Below are positions 57,909 to 64,000 of a stretch of 64,000 nucleotides of DNA, one piece after another. The notes beneath the pieces were generated by a model that saw only the letters and a list, made by a program, of their open reading frames with translations, had not been told where the DNA came from and did not search any database. The stretch is from NCBI RefSeq assembly GCF_038069945.1, contig NZ_JBBPEV010000004.1, forward strand, positions 235,128 through 299,127, in the 5' to 3' direction. A program made the position numbers and the translations under genes. The DNA is from Aquabacterium sp. A3 (lineage in GTDB: Bacteria > Pseudomonadota > Gammaproteobacteria > Burkholderiales > Burkholderiaceae_C). Position 1 is the first letter of the stretch. Every line of letters starts with the position of its first letter.

Positions 57909-58696
57909 GCTGACAATTGCTCCACCAGATCCCAGGTCCACGGCCCCGGGCATTGCCAAGGCCAGTAATCCGAACTCAACCACCGTTGCGACGGTATCAC
58001 TTGCCTCAGCACCGGGTGCTCACCGAACCGATTGGCCTGTGCCGCGTGACGCGGCGCTGCCCACAGCACGGCATCTGGAGGTCGCCGCACCAACTGCTCC
58101 ATGTCCAAAGCCACATGCCCTCTTCTGTTGACTGCATTGGCCCAGCCAGCTTGCGTGATGACGTCATCTTCCAGCGTGCCACGGCCAGTGCCAATGGCAT
58201 TGGCCCCCAACAACAAGAGGCGAGGATGGTCGCCCAGCGTTACCGGTCTTGGAATCGCCTTTGGTGGACGCGGCGCCTGCCCTACAGCGGCGAGCAGGGC
58301 GTTTTCGTAAGAAGACACTTCGCCCAGCCTTTGGGGCAGTGGCAAGACCACCACCCGCACCCCCAGCGCAGCCAGGCGTCGGCGCAAGGTCAGCGCGTTG
58401 TATTGCCCGGTGATCACCAGATCTGGCTTGCGGGCCAGCACCTGCTCCAGGCTACCGTCGTGGTGGGGCCAATCCGAACCGACCCAGGCCACCGGATACC
58501 GCCGATGCAACGGAGACAAAGCCGCCACCTGCACCCTCGGCAGGTGGCGAGCCAGCATCCAGTCGGTACACAAGTCCAACGAGATCACCCGTCGTGGCGC
58601 CTCGGCACAGGCAGACGTCAGCGCGCAACTCAGCACCAGCCCCAACACCTGGGCCACCACCCGGGGACGCCTTGCGGCTGCGCCAGCGTGCATCAT
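57887..58696 (-). CDS. btuF: Cobalamin ABC transporter substrate-binding protein
   Basis: A protein of about 269 residues. Residues 1-35 form a signal sequence (VLGLVLSCALTSACAEA) that might be a lipoprotein signal, with TSAC as a weak lipobox. The mature part starts RRVISLDLCTDWM and contains KPDLVITGQYN, the BtuF/FhuD-type cluster. The ATG at 58696 is chosen; a TTG at 58714 overlapping the btuB stop (TTGA) is an alternative. Confidence 0.85.
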   Translation of the reverse strand: MMHAGAAARRPRVVAQVLGLVLSCALTSACAEAPRRVISLDLCTDWMLARHLPRVQVAALSPLHRRYPVAWVGSDWPHHDGSLEQVLARKPDLVITGQYNALTLRRRLAALGVRVVVLPLPQRLGEVSSYENALLAAVGQAPRPPKAIPRPVTLGDHPRLLLLGANAIGTGRGTLEDDVITQAGWANAVNRRGHVALDMEQLVRRPPDAVLWAAPRHAAQANRFGEHPVLRQVIPSQRWLSSDYWPWQCPGPWTWDLVEQLSAWRQQLR

Positions 58697-58710
58697 CTCA
58701 ACCAATGCCT

Positions 58711-60549
58711 TCAAGGCATGGTGTACCTGAGACCCACCAGGGCGCTCAAGCCCATGGTGCGATACCCGCGAGACAGCTCATACGTGCGGTCGCCCAGATT
58801 GTCAGCCTTTGCAAAGACGGACCAGCCGGGCGTGGCCAGTCGCTTGCTCACGTAGGCATTCAGCAGGCCATATCCGCCCATGCGTTCTCCGCCAAAGTCC
58901 TGCCGAGCACCTTGCCCGTGCAACTCCAGGCGCCAGTCCCAGCCGCCCCAGCGACGAGCCGCCGAGACGGTCCCGGAGTGCCCGGCTCGCTTCAGCAACA
59001 TTTGCCCTGTGGCCTCGTCCACGGCGCTCAGTTGATCCACTTGCGCGGCCAGATCCACGCCCGCGACAACCGTCTTGTACGTCAGCGTCCAACCTTCCAG
59101 GCGTGCCTGCCCGACGTTCGAAGGCGTGTTGCCCCACACGATGAGGTCGCGGACTTGATTGAGGTACCAGCGTAATGACAGCTGATGCTGCCCACGCTCA
59201 TAGTGCAACGCTGCTTCTCGGTTGCGCGCGCGTTCTGGTCGCAAATCGGGATTACCACCAAAGCAGCCATACCCCGGATAACACTCCTGCGGAAAGTACA
59301 GATCGCTGAAAGCGGGAGCCTTGAACGCCGTACCGTAGGACAGGCTGCCGCGCCAGTTCGTGTTCCAACGGTAACCATACGCCATCGATCCCGTTTGCTG
59401 CCCCCCGTACTGGCTGTTGCGCTCTCGGCGGGCGCTCACCTGAATCGAATGAGAACCAGGGCTCCACTGCCACGCGGCAAAGGTGGCGACGTTGTCACGC
59501 CCAGTCTGGTCATAACTGGACGTCGCGACCAACCGCTGCTCCAGGCGCTCAAAACCCAACGTCCAGTTGCCCATGGACGTGGTCATATCGTGCTGCCAGG
59601 AAAGCTGACGCTGCGTTGAGCGCGCCCGCGACATGGCTGCGCCCATGCTGCGCTCTTGCGCGTCGTCCACGCCCTGGCCCATGTGGAGCACAGCGCGCCA
59701 CTGAGGAGTCCATTGCGCAGACCACGTGGCCGACAGGTTGGACGTGTTGGTGCGGCTGGTCGCATCAGGCGCCGCGTAGCCGTCATAACCACTCTCTCCG
59801 CGACCGAACAGATAGTTCAGCGCCAACCCATGTTGGGCCGATAACTGGTATCCCACATGAGCATTGACAGCCCCCTGCTCGAAGCCATCCAGATCATCAC
59901 CATCGTCCACGCCTCGCGTCGCATCAATACCATGCGTTCGCTCGTAAGAAGATGTCAACGCATAACGAAAGCGATCATTCACACCACTCGATGACACATG
60001 GCCGCGCAACGTACCTTGCGTCCCAGCAGCCAACTCTGCCTCGAATGCAGACCGATCGCCAGCCTGCCGAGTAAACACCTGCACAACCCCGCCGATCGCA
60101 TCGCTGCCATACAGCGACGACAGCGGGCCACGCACCACCTCCACTCGATCGATCTGCCCCAAGGGCAGCCTGGACCAGTTCGGTGTCCCGGCAGACACAG
60201 AGCCCACGCGAACACCATCCACCAACAGCAAAACATGGCTTGAGTTGGTGCCGCGCACAAATACGCTTGAGGTGGCACCTGGTCCACCAAACGACGAATA
60301 CGACATCCCCGACTGACGGGCCAGCAATTCTTCCAGCGTCGAAGCGCCGGAGCGCTCGATGTCATCCCTGGAAATCACGGTCACATCCGCCAGGGAAGCT
60401 GACAAACGCTCGGGCTGTCGGATGGCTGTGACAACCACCGGATCCACCGACGGCGTCGCCCACACGGCTGGCACCCATGCACCGCTCACGACCGAGCACA
60501 CGGCCAAACCCACCCCAGACGCCTTGCGCGTCGAGTTTTTGAACAACAT
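58711..60549 (-). CDS. btuB: TonB-dependent cobalamin receptor
   Basis: A protein of 612 residues. A signal peptide (about 1-30, cleavage near AVWA) is followed by a TonB-box-like DPVVVTA and the plug domain (QIDRVEVVRGPLSSLYGSDA, DAIGGVVQVFTR). The rest is the beta-barrel, which ends with a strand whose last residues are LVGLRYTMP, close to a terminal-Phe/aromatic signal. It takes corrinoids across the outer membrane. It is the first gene of the operon and is preceded by a cobalamin riboswitch. Confidence 0.93.
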   Translation of the reverse strand: MLFKNSTRKASGVGLAVCSVVSGAWVPAVWATPSVDPVVVTAIRQPERLSASLADVTVISRDDIERSGASTLEELLARQSGMSYSSFGGPGATSSVFVRGTNSSHVLLLVDGVRVGSVSAGTPNWSRLPLGQIDRVEVVRGPLSSLYGSDAIGGVVQVFTRQAGDRSAFEAELAAGTQGTLRGHVSSSGVNDRFRYALTSSYERTHGIDATRGVDDGDDLDGFEQGAVNAHVGYQLSAQHGLALNYLFGRGESGYDGYAAPDATSRTNTSNLSATWSAQWTPQWRAVLHMGQGVDDAQERSMGAAMSRARSTQRQLSWQHDMTTSMGNWTLGFERLEQRLVATSSYDQTGRDNVATFAAWQWSPGSHSIQVSARRERNSQYGGQQTGSMAYGYRWNTNWRGSLSYGTAFKAPAFSDLYFPQECYPGYGCFGGNPDLRPERARNREAALHYERGQHQLSLRWYLNQVRDLIVWGNTPSNVGQARLEGWTLTYKTVVAGVDLAAQVDQLSAVDEATGQMLLKRAGHSGTVSAARRWGGWDWRLELHGQGARQDFGGERMGGYGLLNAYVSKRLATPGWSVFAKADNLGDRTYELSRGYRTMGLSALVGLRYTMP

Positions 60550-60601
60550 GATGAGAAAACACAGACAAGAGTCCCAACCAGCGTCCCCGCAGGTCACGGA
60601 C

Positions 60602-60630
60602 GAAAAGTCCCGCCTCAGCGCACTGAGGCG
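60602..60630 (-). promoter_or_regulatory. Hairpin of the riboswitch expression platform
   Basis: On the minus strand, CGCCTCA-N6-TGAGGCG (7-base stem) is followed by GGGACTTTT. It sits between the aptamer end and btuB (53 bases before the ATG) and could act as a terminator when B12 binds. The T-run is short, so control of translation is also possible. Confidence 0.5.
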
Positions 60631-60838
60631 AAACCACCTGTCGGCCGGTATCCGGGCTGGGCGGTGCAACCTGCGAAACCTTCCCAGGCCGCAAGGGCCC
60701 AGTGGCTGAAGAACGCAAGCGGACCACACTCTCATGGAGCGTGGTCGACCGCCGACCGTTGCGGGGGCAGCGCAAGTCAGGCGGGCGTCGGTGACGCCGT
60801 GACCCTCTTGCTTCCCGTTTAACTGCACCAAACGAATG
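60631..60838 (-). promoter_or_regulatory. Cobalamin riboswitch (B12 aptamer)
   Basis: Reading the minus strand from 60838: GGTGC, then TTAAACGGGAAGC (the conserved early core), GCCTGACTTGCGCTGCCCC with CGCAACGGT, then GCCACTGG...CTGGGAAGG, and finally the B12 box region GCCCGGATACCGGCCGACAG (60640-60659). The order of these elements matches the cobalamin riboswitch. It lies 80-290 bases ahead of btuB and should lower operon expression when cobalamin is present. Confidence 0.93.
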
Positions 60839-60921
60839 TTCGGCACGAGCACCAACGCTCCGGATTGTAAGCGTCCTACAATCAGCGACAGGCCCACTTC
60901 TTGCCCATTCGCGTGGCCAGC

Positions 60922-61179
60922 ATGTCCAGAATCGAACAACTCACCGACCGCGTTGAACGACTGTTGGTTCGTCACGAAGAACTTCAACGCGTCAATCAAC
61001 TGCTCAGCGAACAGGTCAACACACTCACCCAAGAACGAGACTCGCTGCGAGCCCGTCTTGCCGCTGCCCGTGCACGCATCGACGCACTGATTGACAAACT
61101 CCCGGCCTTGCGCGAAGAGGGAGGGCCTCTTGGCCCGGCGAGCTCTTCCCAGGACAACGATGACCAACCATCCGCATGA
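60922..61179 (+). CDS. Small coiled-coil cell-division protein, ZapB-like
   Basis: A protein of 85 residues. Residues 1-65 are a heptad coiled coil (MSRIEQLTDRVERLLVR, NQLLSEQVNTLTQERDSLRARL) followed by an acidic tail (SSSQDNDDQPSA). This is the TIGR02449-type protein placed before zapA in betaproteobacteria. It probably acts with ZapA at the division ring. It overlaps zapA by four bases (ATGA). Confidence 0.8.
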   Translation: MSRIEQLTDRVERLLVRHEELQRVNQLLSEQVNTLTQERDSLRARLAAARARIDALIDKLPALREEGGPLGPASSSQDNDDQPSA

Positions 61180-61496
61180 AACAAATTGAAGTGTCGATCA
61201 TGGGGCAGAGCTACCTCCTGGGATGCCCAGAAGGCGGAGAGGCCCGTTTGAGAGAAGCCGTGGCGCAAGTCGACCGCGAAATGTGCGCGATCCGCGATGC
61301 CGGCAAACTCAAGGCACGTGAGCGCATCGCCGTCCTGGCGGCACTGAACCTGGCTTACGGACAGCAGAACGAGCGCCCAAGCCATGGACCAGCGACCGAG
61401 CGCGCCATCCCCACCGAGTCGACAGACCCTCAGCATCTGGAAGCCCTGATCGCTCGACTGGACCAGGCACTGGCCAAAGATGGCCAACTGCTGTGA
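61176..61496 (+). CDS. zapA: Cell division protein ZapA
   Basis: A protein of 106 residues starting MKQIEVSIMGQSYLLGCPEG, the ZapA N-terminal beta region, followed by helices (LREAVAQVDREMCAIRD, RIAVLAALNLAYG). It bundles FtsZ filaments. 6S RNA follows, as in many proteobacteria. Confidence 0.93.
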   Translation: MKQIEVSIMGQSYLLGCPEGGEARLREAVAQVDREMCAIRDAGKLKARERIAVLAALNLAYGQQNERPSHGPATERAIPTESTDPQHLEALIARLDQALAKDGQLL

Positions 61497-61566
61497 GCAG
61501 ATGCCTCACGCCCGAAATAGCCCGCTTTCCGTCACCAGTTTCTGACCACAGCACAAACACCCGAAC

Positions 61567-61572
61567 TACAAT
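61567..61572 (+). promoter_or_regulatory. Candidate -10 element of the 6S RNA promoter
   Basis: TACAAT stands five bases ahead of the RNA's 5' closing stem. No strong -35 match is seen at 17 bases. The placement suggests transcription starts near 61578. Confidence 0.5.
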
Positions 61573-61577
61573 GGCCT

Positions 61578-61751
61578 GTCCGTTGCGTTCGCGGTTGTTT
61601 TTATTTCCTTGAACCGATGCTCATTGAGCCAGGGCTTGGAACATCGTGAAGCTGGTGTGATCGTCTCGCGTCAGATGAACCCGAAGTCTCACTGACCTCG
61701 CCCACCTGAATCCCCTGGGTTCAGGAATGCGGCAACCGGTCTGCAACGGAC
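61578..61751 (+). ncRNA. ssrS: 6S RNA
   Basis: GTCCGTTGC (61578-61586) pairs with GCAACGGAC (61743-61751), and GGTTG (61593-61597) pairs with CAACC (61733-61737), so the ends close a long rod-like RNA. The segment CACCTGAATCCCCTGGGTTCAGGAATGCGGC resembles the E. coli 6S region CACCTTGAAC...GGGTTCAAGG. The position right after zapA is the known genomic site of ssrS. It binds sigma-70 polymerase in stationary phase. The exact ends are estimated. Confidence 0.85.
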
Positions 61752-61761
61752 CCTTACACAG

Positions 61762-61792
61762 AAAAACAGCCTCCATCAGGAGGCTGTTTTTT
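61762..61792. terminator. Bidirectional terminator after 6S RNA
   Basis: AAAAACAGCCTCC-ATCA-GGAGGCTGTTTTT is a 13-base stem with A-run and T-run sides, so it can stop 6S transcripts on plus and the GGDEF gene on minus. Confidence 0.93.
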
Positions 61793-61822
61793 CTTGTCTG
61801 CCCATCCAGTGTGGATGGGCAT

Positions 61823-62806
61823 TCAACCCGCCGGTGCGAACTGTATGCTGGCCAGCACGATCCGGTTGCCGCCCTTGTCCTTCGCCGCGGCAAGCGCGCG
61901 GTCTGCGCTGCGCATCAACTCCTCCACAATGCCTGCCGTGTGCGGGAAACTGGCCACACCCATGCTCACCGAGAAGGGGATCTGCTGACCATTGAAGGGC
62001 ACCACATGCTGCGCGCACTGCCGCCGCAATTGCTCCATCCGTGAATGCGCTGTCGCCAGGCCCACGCCCGACAAGAGCACCACGAAGCGGTCCCCGCCCA
62101 GGCGACATGGCGAGTCCATCGCACGGGTGTTCGCCCTCAACAAGCGCCCCAGAGCCTCCACCACGCGCTCACAGCCTTCAGCACCGTGGTGTTTCAATAT
62201 CTCGTCCATGGCATCCACCGCCACAGACACCAGCGCAAACTCACGCTGCTCACGGCTGGACAGATCAGCCTCTCGCCGGAGTTGTTCCTCAAAGTGGGCG
62301 CGCTGATACAAGCCAGACACGGCATCACGAACCTGATTGCCTTCCAGCTCGCGCCGCAAGGCGGCATTGGCCTGCTGTTGCTGCTCAAGTTGCTGCAATG
62401 CTGCCTGTAGCTGGCCTTCTCGGCGACGATCATCGCCCACGTCCTGCCACACCGTCAGCAAGGCCGGCCCTTGTGACAGCATCAGCGCCCGTCGCCATGC
62501 GACGCACTCCCGGCGGCCTGTCGCGAACTCCAGCTTGTGCTCAGCCCTCACGCCATGTCCAGCCGCCAGCGCCTGCTGATCGGCAGCCCTCAGCACAGCG
62601 GCTTGAGCGCCGTCCATGAGGTCAGGATCCACCGCCCCCACGGGCTCTCGCCCCAGCCAGTCCCTGGCAGTCTGGTTGCACGCAAGGTACTGACTTCCCT
62701 CGGCGTGTTTGAGCGTGGCGGCCAGTCCGAGCTGGTCCAGCGCCTCGAACAAGGCGTCAGACACAGCATCCAGTTGCGGCGCATCGGTCAATTGAGAGTT
62801 GGCCAT
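61823..62806 (-). CDS. GGDEF-domain protein with degenerate active site
   Basis: A protein of 327 residues. The N-terminal half looks like a PAS-like sensor (about 10-130), then a Gln-rich coil (LQAALQQLEQQQQANAALRRE), then the GGDEF domain. The active motif reads GGDRF in RLGGDRFVVLL; the fourth residue Glu is Arg. The upstream RAMD inhibitory-site motif (RxxD) keeps the 5-residue spacing. The ND...GH..GD substrate-binding residues are also replaced (ILKHHGAEGCE). It is therefore probably an inactive c-di-GMP receptor or regulator, with enzyme function doubtful. Confidence 0.82.
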   Translation of the reverse strand: MANSQLTDAPQLDAVSDALFEALDQLGLAATLKHAEGSQYLACNQTARDWLGREPVGAVDPDLMDGAQAAVLRAADQQALAAGHGVRAEHKLEFATGRRECVAWRRALMLSQGPALLTVWQDVGDDRRREGQLQAALQQLEQQQQANAALRRELEGNQVRDAVSGLYQRAHFEEQLRREADLSSREQREFALVSVAVDAMDEILKHHGAEGCERVVEALGRLLRANTRAMDSPCRLGGDRFVVLLSGVGLATAHSRMEQLRRQCAQHVVPFNGQQIPFSVSMGVASFPHTAGIVEELMRSADRALAAAKDKGGNRIVLASIQFAPAG

Positions 62807-62984
62807 GTCACTGTTCGTTTGTTATTCCCAACCATCGGGCGTCGATCAGTGCCGCGCCCCCATCCCGTTTTGGGCATGTTCGCTGAAAATAACAGCCTTG
62901 CCTGTCCTTCAAACAAGGGAGGAGAGGTGACTTTACGTGACAACTGCGCCATTTGACACATCCTGAGCTTCCGGACATCACCTC

Positions 62985-63869
62985 ATGACGACAATCTGTT
63001 TACTTGGCTGTGGCCTCATGGGGACACCCATGGCCAAACGACTGCTCCTCGCTGGCCATGAGTTGACCGTCTGGAACAGAACGCGCGCCAAGGCGCAGGC
63101 GCTGTCCCCACACGGCGCCCGTGTTGCAGCCACGCCGGCAGAAGCGGTGCACGACGCCAACATCATCATCACGATGCTCGAACACGGCGGCATCGTCGAA
63201 GAGGTGGTTTTCGGCACCCATGGGGCGCTGGGTGGCATGAAGCAGGGCAGCCTGCTCATCGACATGAGCTCGGTGCTGCCAGAACAGGCCCAAGCACACG
63301 GCGCACAGCTGGCCACGCATGGCATGGCTTACCTCGACGCCCCGGTGTCTGGCGGCACCTTGGGCGCCGAAGCCGGGACATTGGCCATCATGGTTGGCGG
63401 CGAGGATGACACGTTCGAGCTGGCGCGACCTGTGCTGTCCTGTTTGGGCCGCCCAACGCATGTAGGACCCATCGGCGCAGGTCAGACGAGCAAGCTGGCC
63501 AACCAGATGATCGTTGGCATCACCATTGGGGCGGTCGCTGAAGCGCTGCTGATGGCCGAACGTGGCGGAGCGCGACCAGACAAAGTGCGCGAAGCACTGA
63601 GAGGAGGCTTCGCCGAGAGCCGTATTCTCGACGTGCATGGCCAACGAATGATCGATCAAGACTTCAGCAAACGTGGATCGCTGGGCATACAACTCAAAGA
63701 CCTGAACAACGCCTTGACCACCGCCAAGCAACTGGGTTTCAAGGCCCCCATCACTGGTGCGCTTCAAGGGTTGTATGCCCAAGCCGCCGACCAGGGATGG
63801 TCAGAGCTGGATCAATCAGCGCTTTACTTGTTGCTGCAAGCGCAGCAACACGACTCAGACGGCCCGTGA
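62985..63869 (+). CDS. Beta-hydroxyacid dehydrogenase family (GarR/MmsB-like)
   Basis: A protein of 294 residues. The Rossmann motif ICLLGCGLMGTPMAKRLL binds NAD(P). DAPVSGGTLGAEAGTLAIMVGG is the family signature, and GAGQTSKLANQM holds the catalytic Lys. Members reduce tartronate semialdehyde, succinic semialdehyde or 3-hydroxyisobutyrate; which applies here is not clear. It is followed by a bidirectional terminator. Confidence 0.88.
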   Translation: MTTICLLGCGLMGTPMAKRLLLAGHELTVWNRTRAKAQALSPHGARVAATPAEAVHDANIIITMLEHGGIVEEVVFGTHGALGGMKQGSLLIDMSSVLPEQAQAHGAQLATHGMAYLDAPVSGGTLGAEAGTLAIMVGGEDDTFELARPVLSCLGRPTHVGPIGAGQTSKLANQMIVGITIGAVAEALLMAERGGARPDKVREALRGGFAESRILDVHGQRMIDQDFSKRGSLGIQLKDLNNALTTAKQLGFKAPITGALQGLYAQAADQGWSELDQSALYLLLQAQQHDSDGP

Positions 63870-63890
63870 AGAACTTGGGCCGAGCAAAGC

Positions 63891-63922
63891 AAAAGGCCCC
63901 CACCGTGAGGTGAGGGCCTTTT
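63891..63922. terminator. Bidirectional terminator between the dehydrogenase and the rRNA operon
   Basis: AAAAGGCCC / GGGCCTTTT forms a perfect outer stem around CACC-GTGA-GGTG. It ends the plus-strand dehydrogenase transcript and the minus-strand rRNA transcript. Confidence 0.92.
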
Positions 63923-63932
63923 GGGGGTAATT

Positions 63933-64000
63933 AGCCTGACGATGACCTACTTTCACACGGGAATCCGCACTATCATCGGCGCTGAGTCGTTTCACTGTCC
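63933..64000 (-). rRNA. rrf: 5S rRNA, 3' part
   Basis: The minus strand reads GTGAAACGACTCAGCGCCGA, then TGATAGTG, and ends GTGAAAGTAGGTCATCGTCAGGCT. This matches the 3' half of bacterial 5S rRNA. The 5' half and the rest of the rRNA operon lie beyond the window, so the rRNA genes are transcribed leftward here. Confidence 0.9.

Overview
The window is high-GC, densely coded chromosomal DNA from a betaproteobacterium, most likely of the order Burkholderiales (Comamonadaceae/Sphaerotilaceae-like). The grounds are the methylcitrate cluster layout with acnD and prpF, the ubiJ-ubiB and ubiG-gph pairs, the aspS-nudB-phosphatase-clsB block, 6S RNA after zapA, and an EpsL-type exopolysaccharide locus. 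I see no prophage, insertion sequence, CRISPR array or tRNA. The family or genus cannot be fixed from the sequence alone.

Region 0-16 kb is a propionate block. A truncated chemoreceptor, a CitE-like lyase, a B12-type radical SAM protein and a small membrane protein precede prpR. PrpR is divergent from prpB-prpC-acnD-prpF. The intergenic region holds inverted repeats, a perfect IHF consensus and a perfect -24/-12 sigma-54 promoter, so PrpR, IHF and RpoN together should drive the 2-methylcitrate cycle. acnB and a strong terminator follow. acnA lies further on at 22.4 kb.

Region 16-34 kb is mixed housekeeping: an AEC transporter, a YgjP-type metallopeptidase, sbcB, a FabH-like ketosynthase, an RluA-type pseudouridine synthase, a bile-acid-symporter-like carrier, acnA, an AlkC-like repair protein, two tandem solute-binding-like proteins, a YffB/ArsC-like protein, and an aldehyde dehydrogenase divergent from its AcoR-like sigma-54 activator. 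ubiG and gph follow. Region 34-40 kb is a minus-strand exopolysaccharide operon (sugar-phosphate transferase, EpsL-like barrel, galE, manC). ubiJ-ubiB, a sodium:solute symporter, an FmdB protein and aspS follow.

The most unusual part is 46.1-48.8 kb: a compact operon inserted between aspS and nudB. It encodes a secreted Cys/Lys repeat peptide, an MNIO (DUF692) enzyme, a very short HvfC/BufC-like partner, a DoxX membrane protein, an ECF sigma factor and a small zinc-binding anti-sigma. This is a bufferin/HvfABCD-type system for a modified metal-binding peptide. Its core repeats differ from the known EGKCG form.

Region 49-61 kb has an EEP-family phosphatase, clsB, an isolated ligase-associated-type exonuclease, and then a long minus-strand B12 operon: cobalamin riboswitch, btuB, btuF, btuC, btuD, a degenerate PduO-like protein, cobO, cobT, cobS and cobC. 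Almost all of these genes are joined by stop/start overlaps. It covers B12 uptake and lower-ligand assembly, but cobU/cobP and cobD are not in the window. The end holds zapB-like and zapA genes, 6S RNA, a degenerate GGDEF protein, a GarR/MmsB-type dehydrogenase and the 3' end of a 5S rRNA gene on the minus strand.
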